DNA of 64,000 nucleotides from Fibrobacterota bacterium (GTDB lineage: Bacteria; Fibrobacterota; Chitinivibrionia; Chitinivibrionales; Chitinispirillaceae), in the NCBI GenBank assembly GCA_023436145.1, contig JAEZKP010000043.1:1-64000 (forward strand), in the 5' to 3' direction. A model generated the notes under the pieces. It saw nothing but the letters and a program-made list of their open reading frames with translations, made no database searches and was not told the DNA's origin. Below, in pieces: positions 18,091 through 27,408 of this stretch. Both the position numbers and the translations under genes were made by a program. Each line of letters opens with the position of its first letter. Positions within the stretch are counted from its first letter, which is position 1.

Positions 18091-19929
18091 ATGAACACTC
18101 CAAAAGAAAACTCATTTCCCATTAAACGTTTCAGCCGCTATGAACTGATTCATCAGTTGGGACAAGGTGCTATGGGGCGGGTTTTTCTGGCTGAAGATCC
18201 ACTACTCCGACGCCAGGTGGCCATAAAAGTAATAGCACTTGAACAGTCCATCACTGAGTCAACCCGTCAGGAATTTCTAAAAAGATTTTCCTTTGAAGCA
18301 CAGGCATGTGCCAAACTTTCCCACCCATCTATAGTCACCATATATGATGCAGGTGAGCAGGACGGAATCCCCTGGATTGCCTTTGAGTATGTAAAGGGAG
18401 AGGGGCTGGATCAGCTGCTTCACAAAAACAAGGTTTTACCATTCGATAAAATCCGTTCCATAACAATTCAAATCGCTTCGGCTCTGCAGGTTGCTCATCA
18501 GCAACACATTATTCACCGTGATGTGAAGCCGGCAAACATTCTGATTGATTCACGAAACGGTATTGCAAAACTGACCGATTTTGGTGTGGTGAAAGCCCCA
18601 TGGATCGGACTGACTCAATCTGGAGTCAGTGTAGGATCTCCCGGTTACATGTCTCCAGAACAGATAGACGGTTCAGCAGTTGATGCCCGCAGTGACCTTT
18701 TCTCATTTGGTGTTGTACTTTACGAACTGATTACCGGAAAACATCCATTTTTAAGAGACAGTGTGCCTGCAACCTTTTTTGCCACCATAAACCAGGATTA
18801 TACAGATCTTAAAACATTGCGTAAAGATGTACCTGAAGACCTGGAAAAAGCAGTAACAGCCTTACTGAAAGCTTCCAGGGATGAAAGACTTTCATCTGCC
18901 TCAGAACTCATTTCCATGCTTAATGTTTCTGGTGCAGCAGAAAGTGCAGTAATAAATGCAACTCCCACAAACCGGGCATCTTCCGAATTCTTTTTTACAA
19001 AACAGAGGCTGATCGTTATTTCAAAAGCAATCATCGAACAGCTCTCAGTTCTCTTCCACTCCACTAACAGAAAAGGAGTGAATTTAATTCTGAAAAACGG
19101 CAATATTAATGCTGATAAAATCCGCTTCTTTTTTAAAGACTTCTGCCAGCAGAAATTACTCAATCAAAAGAGTTACAATACATTGCGCAGATTTCTTCCG
19201 GGAATAATCATATTTTTATTTTCTGCTGCAGTAATAACTACTGTTCTTGTTCTACATTCAGAAAAACTGCCAGAAAAAAGCATTCCTCAACAAGTGGAAT
19301 CTCTGGTTGTTCCATCCTATGTGCACCAGTTTGACTCACTTCTATATGCCAATAACTCCGACAGTGCTTATAAACTGATTTTAGAACACATGGGAACAAA
19401 AAAAAGCGGCTGGTCGGAATTTCTTCTGGGCCGCCTCGAGCTGAAAAAAGGTAATTACGATTCAGCAGATTTTCACTTTAAAAGTGCACTGGAAATGAAA
19501 AAAGCAGTTCTGAATCATCAGATTGATCCACTTATAGATGATCTGGAGGAAGTCTTTAAAAAAGAGAAAGCGCCGGAGCCACTAATTAATCTGGTAAGCC
19601 GTACTTTGGCAATCTCCGGTCAGAAACGGCTCAGACAGTGGCTTAACCACAATCACTACTGGCTAAGATGGAACACTGTGAAGGTTATGGAAGCTGCAGG
19701 TGAAAAAATCGATATGGTTAACATCTATCTTCTTGACCTCAATTCGAGTGCAAGTATGCGTACCCGAATCCGGGCAGCAGAGAAACTGGGTGAACTGGGC
19801 GACAGACGTGCTGTGCCTCTTTTAGAGGAGATCGGCTCCAGAGGAATCCGCGATCCGTTTGTTTCGGCCACAGCCAGAAATGTGTTAAGCAGATACTTTA
19901 AAAATGATACCTCATCGCAAAAGAACTGA
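18091..19929 (+). CDS. Transmembrane Ser/Thr protein kinase with TPR/HEAT-like extracytoplasmic part
   Basis: 612 aa. The kinase domain (about residues 15-275) is complete: glycine loop LGQGAMGRVFLA, VAIKV lysine, HRDVKPANIL catalytic loop, DFGVVK, the activation-segment end SPGYMSPEQ, and DARSDLFSFGVVLYELITG. A membrane segment lies at about 366-388. The C-terminal 220 residues have a TPR-like pair (SEFLLGRLELKKGNYDSADF) and HEAT-like helices (AAEKLGELGDRRAVPLLEEI). Hanks-type signalling with an external repeat sensor is inferred. It is divergent from the GGDEF-HD-GYP gene and convergent with the ParB gene. Confidence 0.93.
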   Translation: MNTPKENSFPIKRFSRYELIHQLGQGAMGRVFLAEDPLLRRQVAIKVIALEQSITESTRQEFLKRFSFEAQACAKLSHPSIVTIYDAGEQDGIPWIAFEYVKGEGLDQLLHKNKVLPFDKIRSITIQIASALQVAHQQHIIHRDVKPANILIDSRNGIAKLTDFGVVKAPWIGLTQSGVSVGSPGYMSPEQIDGSAVDARSDLFSFGVVLYELITGKHPFLRDSVPATFFATINQDYTDLKTLRKDVPEDLEKAVTALLKASRDERLSSASELISMLNVSGAAESAVINATPTNRASSEFFFTKQRLIVISKAIIEQLSVLFHSTNRKGVNLILKNGNINADKIRFFFKDFCQQKLLNQKSYNTLRRFLPGIIIFLFSAAVITTVLVLHSEKLPEKSIPQQVESLVVPSYVHQFDSLLYANNSDSAYKLILEHMGTKKSGWSEFLLGRLELKKGNYDSADFHFKSALEMKKAVLNHQIDPLIDDLEEVFKKEKAPEPLINLVSRTLAISGQKRLRQWLNHNHYWLRWNTVKVMEAAGEKIDMVNIYLLDLNSSASMRTRIRAAEKLGELGDRRAVPLLEEIGSRGIRDPFVSATARNVLSRYFKNDTSSQKN

Positions 19930-19948
19930 TACCCATGCGAAAATAGAA

Positions 19949-20752
19949 TCAATTCCGGTCTTTTGATAACATAAGTTCCGGAAATAACTCATTTACAATT
20001 TCAATGTCATGTTCGCTATACGCCTTGCCCTGTAAAACTTTAAAAAACGAATAAAGATGGTCCAGTTTAAGAGAATAAGTTCTATCCGGAGCAGTATTTT
20101 TCAGTTTTCCCAAATGTCTCAGAACAGTTTTAAAGGTCAGGGGTTTAACGATTCGCCCCTGCTGCTTTGCAAGTTCCTCATCCATAACCACCTTTTCTTC
20201 ACCAGCTGCAGCATTCAAAGATTTACGTATAATCTGTTTGGCCCTGTTCCAGGAAATCTCACCAGATTCCAGCTTTTGACGGATCTGATCGTTTACCATA
20301 GGTGCGAACTGGATAATCTCTTCTATCCAGGCTGAGCTTTTATCCAGAAACTCAGCTATGCGCTCCGCAGACCAGTTGACATTATTTAAATAGATAACCG
20401 TTTCAAAATAATCGGTTATCTTCACATCAAGTCGGTCTGCATTAAGTTTAAGGTTCAATGCTTTAATTTCATCAGGATCTCCTGCTATCACCCTTACATC
20501 TACCCTGTCAAAATACCCCGGGTTAGCAGCCCTAATCCGGGATATAGCTTCCAGCCGGTGAAATCCGCCGACCAGGAAAAATTCACCAGGCTGTCTTTCC
20601 CAGACCACCAGTGGTTCCAGAAGTCCGTTTTTAAGAATGTCTTTTTCCAGATGAGAAATCTTATTTACTGAAAGCTGGCGATGATTACCGATAGTGGGAT
20701 GGATTGAAATCTGATTGATAGGCAGATACTCGTATCTTCTGGTAGTCAGCAT
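19949..20752 (-). CDS. ParB/RepB/Spo0J-like DNA-binding protein (orphan)
   Basis: 267 aa. The ATG at 20752 has AAGGAG 5 bp upstream; an in-frame GTG falls inside that Shine-Dalgarno and is rejected. The N-terminal ParB/sulfiredoxin-like domain (about residues 8-105) contains FFLVGGFHRLEAISR, where canonical ParB has a GERRLRA-type CTPase/nuclease motif. A ParB-type helix-turn-helix follows (WSAERIAEFLDKSSAWIEEI, then SGEISWNRAKQIIR). There is no ParA/Soj partner next to it, but it lies only 5.4 kb from dnaA, where chromosome-segregation parB is often found. Whether it is the segregation ParB or a regulator is open; its divergent CTP motif argues for a specialised role. Confidence 0.82.
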   Translation of the reverse strand: MLTTRRYEYLPINQISIHPTIGNHRQLSVNKISHLEKDILKNGLLEPLVVWERQPGEFFLVGGFHRLEAISRIRAANPGYFDRVDVRVIAGDPDEIKALNLKLNADRLDVKITDYFETVIYLNNVNWSAERIAEFLDKSSAWIEEIIQFAPMVNDQIRQKLESGEISWNRAKQIIRKSLNAAAGEEKVVMDEELAKQQGRIVKPLTFKTVLRHLGKLKNTAPDRTYSLKLDHLYSFFKVLQGKAYSEHDIEIVNELFPELMLSKDRN

Positions 20753-20950
20753 GAGCACTCCTTCAAAAAAACAGGTGAAAAGAAGAATACAAAAGAAGAA
20801 TATAAAAAAAGGAAGGAGTTAGTGGAAAGATAATATAGAGTATAAGTAAACAGACACAACTATTATCGAGTTATAAAACCCAAAACCACAAAATTACTAA
20901 GGAATCTGCTACTGCGCTAAATGGAAAAATCTTCTCTTGCATTTATGTTG

Positions 20951-20985
20951 GTGCTATGAATTACCTGTGAGTAAAAACATAGCAC
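20951..20985 (-). terminator. Hairpin downstream of the Calx-beta gene
   Basis: Eight-base perfect inverted repeat (GTGCTATG at 20951-20958 and CATAGCAC at 20978-20985) with a 19-nt loop, just past the end of the minus-strand Calx-beta gene. No T-tract follows on either strand, so it may be a weak terminator or an mRNA 3'-end stabiliser. Confidence 0.35.
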
Positions 20986-21009
20986 TAATAACGATGACCT
21001 ATATCAACT

Positions 21010-24000
21010 TTACCATTTAACGCCAAAATCATTATCTTCAATATCAATTCTAATCCAAGACTCATTGCCAATATATGCTATCCGATTGTCTGAAACAGAA
21101 GATATTCTGAAAATCAAAAATTCAGTTTCTTCCTTTTCATCATCATCAATAATTTTGTAAAGCATGTTTTTCATGGTTTCACCGGGTTTAAATACCAGGT
21201 AATCATTTCCAATCACATTGTAGTCTTTCCCTGGTTTAGCAGTTGAACTGTCATCCGCAGCGAAATAAACTCTTAACTCAGTATTCAGTGGTTTTTCTAA
21301 TGAGAAAGTTATATTTATTTCAGAATGAGTATACTCATTAACCCCCGACCAGTTTCCAATAATCGTCACCTTCACTTCATTACTTAAGATTGTATACCTC
21401 AGGCTGGGGTTATCACCGGGAACTGCCTGGCCGGATTCTGAATGCAAATTCAATGTGAAAAATATGTTATCTTTCGGAATAGCATCATCTATCAGTATGA
21501 TTCTGATCTGCTTATAAGTTTCCCCCGGTGCAAAAGTTAATATACCTGAATTATCCACAAACCGGAAATCAGTGTCGAGAACAGCAGTAGTTTTTGATGG
21601 ATCATTATCCAGGCTGTAATTAACCAGAATAGTCTTTTTTGGTGCACTGTCGAGTCGTACACTTATACTTACAGTATCACCCTCAGTTCCCGAATTTTCT
21701 TTTCTGGAAAAAGAGTACTTTATAGGAACATCATCGTTTACGATTGTATAGGTGAATACGTTTCCCCGATCGTTACCAAACATATCTTTCTTAGGAAGAG
21801 CAAAAGAACTGTCGGATTTTAGAGCCAGCACGATTTTTTCGTCAGACTCAGCAATAGTATCATCAAGGATTTTAAGATATATCACAGCCTGGGTATCGCC
21901 TGGTTCAAAAAGCACTTTACCATCAGAACCTTCTATAATAAAATCTTCTCCCTGCTTCGCGCTGGAATTACTATCCACCAGAGATAATACCAACCTCTTT
22001 TCCAGTGGCTTTGAAATCTTGACTATTACAGGTATGGTAGAGTCATTTTCGTCATTTCTCATCTCAACTGTTTCAAAATAAAAATTAACCCGATCATCAT
22101 CTATGATTTCACATTCCAGTACAGAAACATCAGAGAACAGACTGTCGTTATTAAGAAGTTTGATCACAAATCTTTCTTGATTTTCCGGAATAGTATCATT
22201 AGCTATTGACAAATTCAAACTGGCTATCGTATCACCATCTTCAAATTCAATAGTACCTTTGAGCGAAGACGTGATATCTTTTTCAGTGGCTCCAGGATTA
22301 TAAGGAAATAAAATCTCATATCCTATGCTCACCGGAAAATTCAAAGGTCTGCTCAAAATTGCTTTTGGTCTGCTGTTCATCCAACTATTCTCATAAAACT
22401 GTACGTTGCTTTTCTCCCATTTCACTGTAGCCAGGATAACCATAATTTCTATAGTATCCGAATCAACAGTGTTGAGACCGTCCATTATCTGGATACACAG
22501 TTTTCTTAATCCGGCATCAGACCTTGCTGGTATCCAACGCAGAACACTATCTGTACCATTAAGAATAGTTTGAGGTTTATTGTCAATAAAGTAGGCACTG
22601 TACCGGAATGGTCTGGTTCCACTGAGTGGTATTTCCTGTAAAGTGACTTCCAGAGTGTCTCCGATAAAAAGGGTGGCTGGAAAGTCTGTTTCAGATGTAA
22701 GAAGTTGGACAGGTATTGCCCCAGCACCTTTCACCAGCACAGAAAAGAAAGTATCTGTTACCTCATATTCATCGGTAGCCTCAAGCTTTACAACATAAAC
22801 GCCGGTATCGGATATCTGAGGTACCCATGTTACCTGACCACTGGTGGCATCGATAACTTTGTCACCGGATTTAAGGGGAATGGTCATGGTAACCAGAAGT
22901 GGGTCACCATCGGGATCAATCACTGATATCTGAATTCTGTTATCTTCACCAGCATTAATCACCGTGTATGTCGGAATATTATCCCATCGTGGCAGGCGAT
23001 TGTACCTGACGTAGATGGTATCCGCGGCCGAGTACCCTGCACTGTCTGTGGCCTGGATGACAATTACAGTACTTTCTTTTTTATGGTCGAGAATTACTTT
23101 TGTGGAGTAGAAAAGTTCGCCAGCCTGCTTAACTGCAGGTTGGCCATTTACTGTAACTGTCAGTTTGTTACTATTGTCAACAGCATCGATCTCCAGGCTC
23201 ATCGTATCGGATCTGCTGGTAAATAAACTGTCCACTAAGGTTCCATTACATCGGATATTGCGGATCTGAGGTGCAGTTGTGTCAATATGGAACGGATTAT
23301 AAAAGGTGTAAAAGTCATGCACTGCCAGCATCGATCCTTCCATAAGAGAATCAGCGAACAATTCAAGTGAGATGTGATTTGAAGCACCTTGCAGTGGTAT
23401 CTCAAATGAGAACACCGGCTTATTGGCAGTAAGCGAAACCTTAGCCTGCTCTTTTCCGTTGTTTGTGGCGGAAAGATATAAAACGCTGTTTTGTCTGATA
23501 TTGGAGACTGTTCCCAGAACATTTACCGAGGATGCTGAAGTCTGCATACTGTCTTCCGGGTATGCCACTGAGATAACCGGTACGAGTTTCACGAATTTTA
23601 TGTAAAAAGTTTTGCTAAGAGATCTTCCCAGATTATCTTTAATATCTATCTTCAATGCCTGTGGGGTGGTAAGGGTATCAAGTCCATTCAAATTGTGACT
23701 CAACAGATAATTATTCCCTCTTCTCTGGCTCTCATCGAATCCCGAACCATTTATGGAAGCTTTTGTGATTTGTTGTGCTCCTGAGACTTCCAGTCGAAAT
23801 TTCAACTGTGCATCTGCAGAAAAAACGGTATCCCCCCTAATTGAATCATTAATGCAAACAAGCGAAAGTCCGGTCTGGGACTGGGAGACGATTTCAAAAA
23901 GGGTAGCAGGTGAACGATGTTCGGAAAAGTCTTCCACGTAAAGTTGCCCGTAACTGCTGGTAAAAGGCGCAGTAATCTTTACACCTACGGAACATGCATA

Positions 24001-24522
24001 CTCTTTTATGACCATTCCGTTGAAAAAGTTCCATACATAAAGAACCTGCTTATCGTTTACTGGTAAAGTTTTTAATATCAGGGAGTCGCCCACCATTCCA
24101 CTCACCGCATTTTGTTTCAATGGTGAGACTGCATACAGCACGCAACTATCAACAACAGAATCGCTGTTGCTCCGGTAAGAGACAAGCTTTATCTTCTGCC
24201 AACCGGTATCGTAGAAGGAGAATGGAAAAGAATAAATATATTGAGATTTGATTTCACGTCTGGAAATGACACTGTCCTGAGAACCCCAAAGCCTGTTGTT
24301 ATCAATATGCACTTTAAAACTGTCCAGATGCTCCCCAAGAAGGACTCTTACCGGAATGCTGTATGTGGAAAATATGTTTATAGTAACAGAGTCAGACAAC
24401 TGCCAGTTTGTAATTTCTGCTTTTGCTTCTTCTTTATTCAGAAACGGATTGGTAAGATCACTACAGGAACAGAAAAGCAGTCCTATAGATAACAGAGCAG
24501 TCAGTTCGATTTTTCTTTTCAT
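21010..24522 (-). CDS. Calx-beta / Ig-like repeat lipoprotein
   Basis: 1170 aa. The signal peptide ends LLFCSCSD, so it is probably a lipoprotein (two Cys candidates). The front half holds Ig-like beta domains. The segment from about residue 507 (IDPDGDPLLVTMTIP) looks like a cadherin/putative-Ig domain, followed by another at about 604. Four Calx-beta domains follow at about 702-805, 811-925, 932-1040 and 1047-1165, each with the acidic ...DD... terminal strands (for example ILDDTIAESDEKIVLAL). Calx-beta domains bind calcium and occur in adhesins. It is the last gene of an operon starting with a Ser/Thr kinase. A cell-surface adhesion or structural role is inferred. Confidence 0.88.
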   Translation of the reverse strand: MKRKIELTALLSIGLLFCSCSDLTNPFLNKEEAKAEITNWQLSDSVTINIFSTYSIPVRVLLGEHLDSFKVHIDNNRLWGSQDSVISRREIKSQYIYSFPFSFYDTGWQKIKLVSYRSNSDSVVDSCVLYAVSPLKQNAVSGMVGDSLILKTLPVNDKQVLYVWNFFNGMVIKEYACSVGVKITAPFTSSYGQLYVEDFSEHRSPATLFEIVSQSQTGLSLVCINDSIRGDTVFSADAQLKFRLEVSGAQQITKASINGSGFDESQRRGNNYLLSHNLNGLDTLTTPQALKIDIKDNLGRSLSKTFYIKFVKLVPVISVAYPEDSMQTSASSVNVLGTVSNIRQNSVLYLSATNNGKEQAKVSLTANKPVFSFEIPLQGASNHISLELFADSLMEGSMLAVHDFYTFYNPFHIDTTAPQIRNIRCNGTLVDSLFTSRSDTMSLEIDAVDNSNKLTVTVNGQPAVKQAGELFYSTKVILDHKKESTVIVIQATDSAGYSAADTIYVRYNRLPRWDNIPTYTVINAGEDNRIQISVIDPDGDPLLVTMTIPLKSGDKVIDATSGQVTWVPQISDTGVYVVKLEATDEYEVTDTFFSVLVKGAGAIPVQLLTSETDFPATLFIGDTLEVTLQEIPLSGTRPFRYSAYFIDNKPQTILNGTDSVLRWIPARSDAGLRKLCIQIMDGLNTVDSDTIEIMVILATVKWEKSNVQFYENSWMNSRPKAILSRPLNFPVSIGYEILFPYNPGATEKDITSSLKGTIEFEDGDTIASLNLSIANDTIPENQERFVIKLLNNDSLFSDVSVLECEIIDDDRVNFYFETVEMRNDENDSTIPVIVKISKPLEKRLVLSLVDSNSSAKQGEDFIIEGSDGKVLFEPGDTQAVIYLKILDDTIAESDEKIVLALKSDSSFALPKKDMFGNDRGNVFTYTIVNDDVPIKYSFSRKENSGTEGDTVSISVRLDSAPKKTILVNYSLDNDPSKTTAVLDTDFRFVDNSGILTFAPGETYKQIRIILIDDAIPKDNIFFTLNLHSESGQAVPGDNPSLRYTILSNEVKVTIIGNWSGVNEYTHSEINITFSLEKPLNTELRVYFAADDSSTAKPGKDYNVIGNDYLVFKPGETMKNMLYKIIDDDEKEETEFLIFRISSVSDNRIAYIGNESWIRIDIEDNDFGVKW

Positions 24523-24548
24523 TTTTTGTTAATCCTGTTGCTGAAATA

Positions 24549-25463
24549 TCAAAATGCAAATGAGATAGAGAATATACCCACACCTAATAATGTACCACCG
24601 GCTCCGGCAATACAGATTCCCAACTTTCGGTTGCGTTCTCTCTCTGCAGAGTCCCAATCTTTAGACGTATACCTCCACTTTTCATCATCATCAAGGGTGG
24701 ACAATTCTTCCAGTCTCTCATGCGCAGGCTTAAACCTTTTAGTATAATACCAGACAGAAGCCACCCCAGCTCCAATGCCGACGGCCAACCCTGTATATCT
24801 TAGGATTTGAACACCCACTTTTTTTTCCGATTTAATGGGAGCTGCAGGTACAGCAGTTTCTGTCTCGGTTCCCTTTTGAGGAGCTTCGGTAATTTGCCGG
24901 GGTTCAGGGAGTTTCACCGGTTCATTTACCGGCGGTGATCCATAGGAAAAAGGAGTCAAAGCAGAGATCTCCTGACGATTGCCATTGACAGTTAAATCAG
25001 CTTTTCCATTACTGTTGAAGATGGAACTGTTCACCTTGAAATGTTCAGTCTGGGAGCGGATTCCATAAACAGAGTAACTGATCAGACAATGATTAAATGC
25101 AGAGCCCAGCCCACTCTCATAAAGATCGATTCCATTCCAATCAAAAGGTGCAGCATCAACACTGGAATAAGAGTTGAATTGTTTATCATTCTTGGATGTA
25201 AATATTACCGGTTTTTGAGCATCCCCTTTTACATAAATCGTTCCTTGGACATGCAGTCCGGTGAAACTTTCAAACAGGAAGACCGCACCAGCTTCAATGG
25301 TAAGAGAAGAGCCTGGCGAGACAAAAATATCTCCCACCACCAGGTAATTCTGAGCGCTCAAAGATTCTGGCAGAGACCCACTCAATTCTACCCAATCTTG
25401 TGCATTTATGATTCTGCAGCCTATCACCAGGCTGAAGATAAAGAACCTGAAAAACCCATTCAT
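24549..25463 (-). CDS. Exported beta-helix-like protein with two C-terminal membrane segments
   Basis: 304 aa from the ATG at 25463, chosen because GGAG lies 6 bp upstream; the ATG at 25475 lacks one. A signal peptide (about 1-22, ending NAQD) is followed by about 120 residues resembling right-handed beta-helix strands (SSLTIEAGAVFLFE, LHVQGTIYVKGDAQKPVIFTS), then a Pro/Glu-rich linker. Two hydrophobic segments near the C-terminus (VGIGAGVASVWYY and GICIAGAGGTLLGVGIFS) flank a charged loop. It sits 24 bp after the kinase gene and 26 bp before the Calx-beta gene, clearly one operon. Function unknown; it may link the kinase to surface structures. Confidence 0.82.
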   Translation of the reverse strand: MNGFFRFFIFSLVIGCRIINAQDWVELSGSLPESLSAQNYLVVGDIFVSPGSSLTIEAGAVFLFESFTGLHVQGTIYVKGDAQKPVIFTSKNDKQFNSYSSVDAAPFDWNGIDLYESGLGSAFNHCLISYSVYGIRSQTEHFKVNSSIFNSNGKADLTVNGNRQEISALTPFSYGSPPVNEPVKLPEPRQITEAPQKGTETETAVPAAPIKSEKKVGVQILRYTGLAVGIGAGVASVWYYTKRFKPAHERLEELSTLDDDEKWRYTSKDWDSAERERNRKLGICIAGAGGTLLGVGIFSISFAF

Positions 25464-25487
25464 GAAATTCTCCATTTTTTCAGTTGA

Positions 25488-27230
25488 TTACTGTAAAGAG
25501 GCACTGATCCGACGAATCTCGCTGTCAGCCTTTTTGTAATAAGAGTGCGCAGTGTTGGAACGAAGAGCATATTTAAGCTCATACCATGCTTCCATAGCTT
25601 TTTGCCCGCTCGGCTTATCAGGAGTATTTTCATACTCAGCGGTAAGTACCCTTGCCTTGTAATATAAAACTTTTTCTCTGAGTTCAGAAGGTGAAATTCT
25701 TCCAGCAGCTACCCGTAAAGCTTTTTCTGCTTCCTGCATTGCAGCTTTCAATAGTTTCCTTTTTAAATACAGCTCTGCGTAGATAAGGTGATACTCACCA
25801 TCCTTAATCTGAAACTCCTGAAGCATCCGTTCAGCCTGGTTCAAATGGCCTTCTATTACCAAACGATTTATTTCATCGAGAATCGTGGCATCACTAACCT
25901 CTTCCTGAGCAAATGAGGCGGAACTCAGAACTTCTTCAACTCTCTTTGGTGTTGGCTGTGAAACCATAGAGCGGGATGCAGGAGCTTTTCTACCAGGCAA
26001 AGTATTGTTTTTGGCAGAAGAAGGCCTGGGATTTACAGATGTTCTTTTTTTTCTCCCGGCACTATTCACTCTGGCCGCAGGGACATCCTGTTGAACAACC
26101 GGGGGACTTTGAATAACTGAATCAGCAGGAGAAGGTTTGGCTACCTGCATGAAATTAAAGCCATGTGACTTTTTAGTGCTCCACGAATACAGTACATAAC
26201 CAGAAAAAGACAGTACAGAAAACCAAAGCATCAGCTTCATCAATTTTGGAAATTTGAATCTTTTTTTGCTTTTAATCTTCTCTCCTGCCAAAAAACTGGC
26301 TATCAGCATCTCAGGAGCTTCACTGGTAAGCTGATGATAAGTCTTCTCGATTTCCTCTTTAAGTTCATCGGCACTCTGAAAGCGCTCACCAGGATCGATT
26401 TTCATCAATTTATCAACGATTGCCCTTGCCTTCACAGAGAGGCCTCTGCAGAAAGCTCCCAGTGGAGAAAAATCGTTTTTTTTGCGTTTGTGAATCAGTT
26501 CTTTGATGGTACTGGCTGGGAAGGCTTTTGTTCCGGAGAGTAATTCGTAGAGAAGAACTCCCAATGAATAGAGATCACTTCGAGGGTCCAGAGGCCTGGA
26601 ATCAAGCTGCTCAGGAGACATGTATTGCAAAGAGCCAGTAATTGAACTTTTCTCAGCAGCTTTAGTGCTATTTGAGGGATGAGCGATTCCGAAGTCCATT
26701 AATTTTACGGTTCCGGTCTCAGAGATCATGATATTAGCCGGTTTTATATCACAATGGATCACGCCTTTGTACATTTTTCCGGAGAGAGCATACTCGTGGT
26801 TATGCGCATAACTGAGGGCACGGCAAATACAAACCACAATTGAAGCGGCAATTAATTCAGGTATTGCGCCCTGTGCACTAATCAGCTCTTTAAGATTAGT
26901 GCCCTGGATCTTCTCCATTTCGATGTATGGGAGACCGTTCCACTCACCAACGGTGTAGATATCCACGATATTGGGATGGTGGAGTTTAGCAGTGATTTTA
27001 ATCTCATTTTCAAACCGCTGAATCGTTTTTTCAGATTGGACCGGCCTCCATAATTTAACTGCTCTATATATTTCCAGCTTTGGATTCCAGATTTCATAAA
27101 CAACAGATGCCCCTCCTTTTCCTAAAACCGACTTGACAATACCGGAGCCGATCGATTTGGGTTCAGGTGGATTAGCCGCAATTAGTTCACATTCCGATAA
27201 CGAAACCGTCTCAGACAAAAGCTCATCCAT
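25488..27230 (-). CDS. Transmembrane Ser/Thr protein kinase (HCD catalytic loop) with TPR tail
   Basis: 580 aa. Kinase domain about residues 30-300: glycine loop LGKGGASVVYE, AVKLW lysine, catalytic loop HCDIKPANIM, DFGIAH, QYMSPEQLDSRPLDPRSDLYSLGVLLYEL. The usual HRD is HCD, which makes it a non-RD kinase that may not need activation-loop phosphorylation. A membrane segment lies at about 325-350, then a Pro/Ser/basic linker and TPR-like helices (about 430-570). First gene of the operon with the beta-helix and Calx-beta genes. AGGGAA lies upstream of the ATG. Phosphorylation targets are unknown. Confidence 0.92.
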   Translation of the reverse strand: MDELLSETVSLSECELIAANPPEPKSIGSGIVKSVLGKGGASVVYEIWNPKLEIYRAVKLWRPVQSEKTIQRFENEIKITAKLHHPNIVDIYTVGEWNGLPYIEMEKIQGTNLKELISAQGAIPELIAASIVVCICRALSYAHNHEYALSGKMYKGVIHCDIKPANIMISETGTVKLMDFGIAHPSNSTKAAEKSSITGSLQYMSPEQLDSRPLDPRSDLYSLGVLLYELLSGTKAFPASTIKELIHKRKKNDFSPLGAFCRGLSVKARAIVDKLMKIDPGERFQSADELKEEIEKTYHQLTSEAPEMLIASFLAGEKIKSKKRFKFPKLMKLMLWFSVLSFSGYVLYSWSTKKSHGFNFMQVAKPSPADSVIQSPPVVQQDVPAARVNSAGRKKRTSVNPRPSSAKNNTLPGRKAPASRSMVSQPTPKRVEEVLSSASFAQEEVSDATILDEINRLVIEGHLNQAERMLQEFQIKDGEYHLIYAELYLKRKLLKAAMQEAEKALRVAAGRISPSELREKVLYYKARVLTAEYENTPDKPSGQKAMEAWYELKYALRSNTAHSYYKKADSEIRRISASLQ

Positions 27231-27365
27231 TCACTCGTTTCCCTGTCTAGATATACTGAGGTACAGTTTTCCTACATAATTTAAAGTATTTCAATAGCCT
27301 TGTCATGGTTTTTTTTGCACAACTTTACCGTTTAAAAGAGATGGTGGACCTGAAGGCATTAAAAA

Positions 27366-27398
27366 TATGGCAGGGCACAACCAGGTGCCCCCTATTTT
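27366..27398. terminator. Intergenic hairpin, possible terminator
   Basis: GGGCAC at 27373-27378 pairs with GTGCCC at 27385-27390 around a 6-nt loop, extended by flanking C/G pairs, and a TATTTTT run follows on the plus strand. On the minus strand it lies just downstream of the NmrA-like gene, followed by a short T-rich stretch. It probably ends that transcript. Confidence 0.5.
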
Positions 27399-27408
27399 TG
27401 TACTTATT

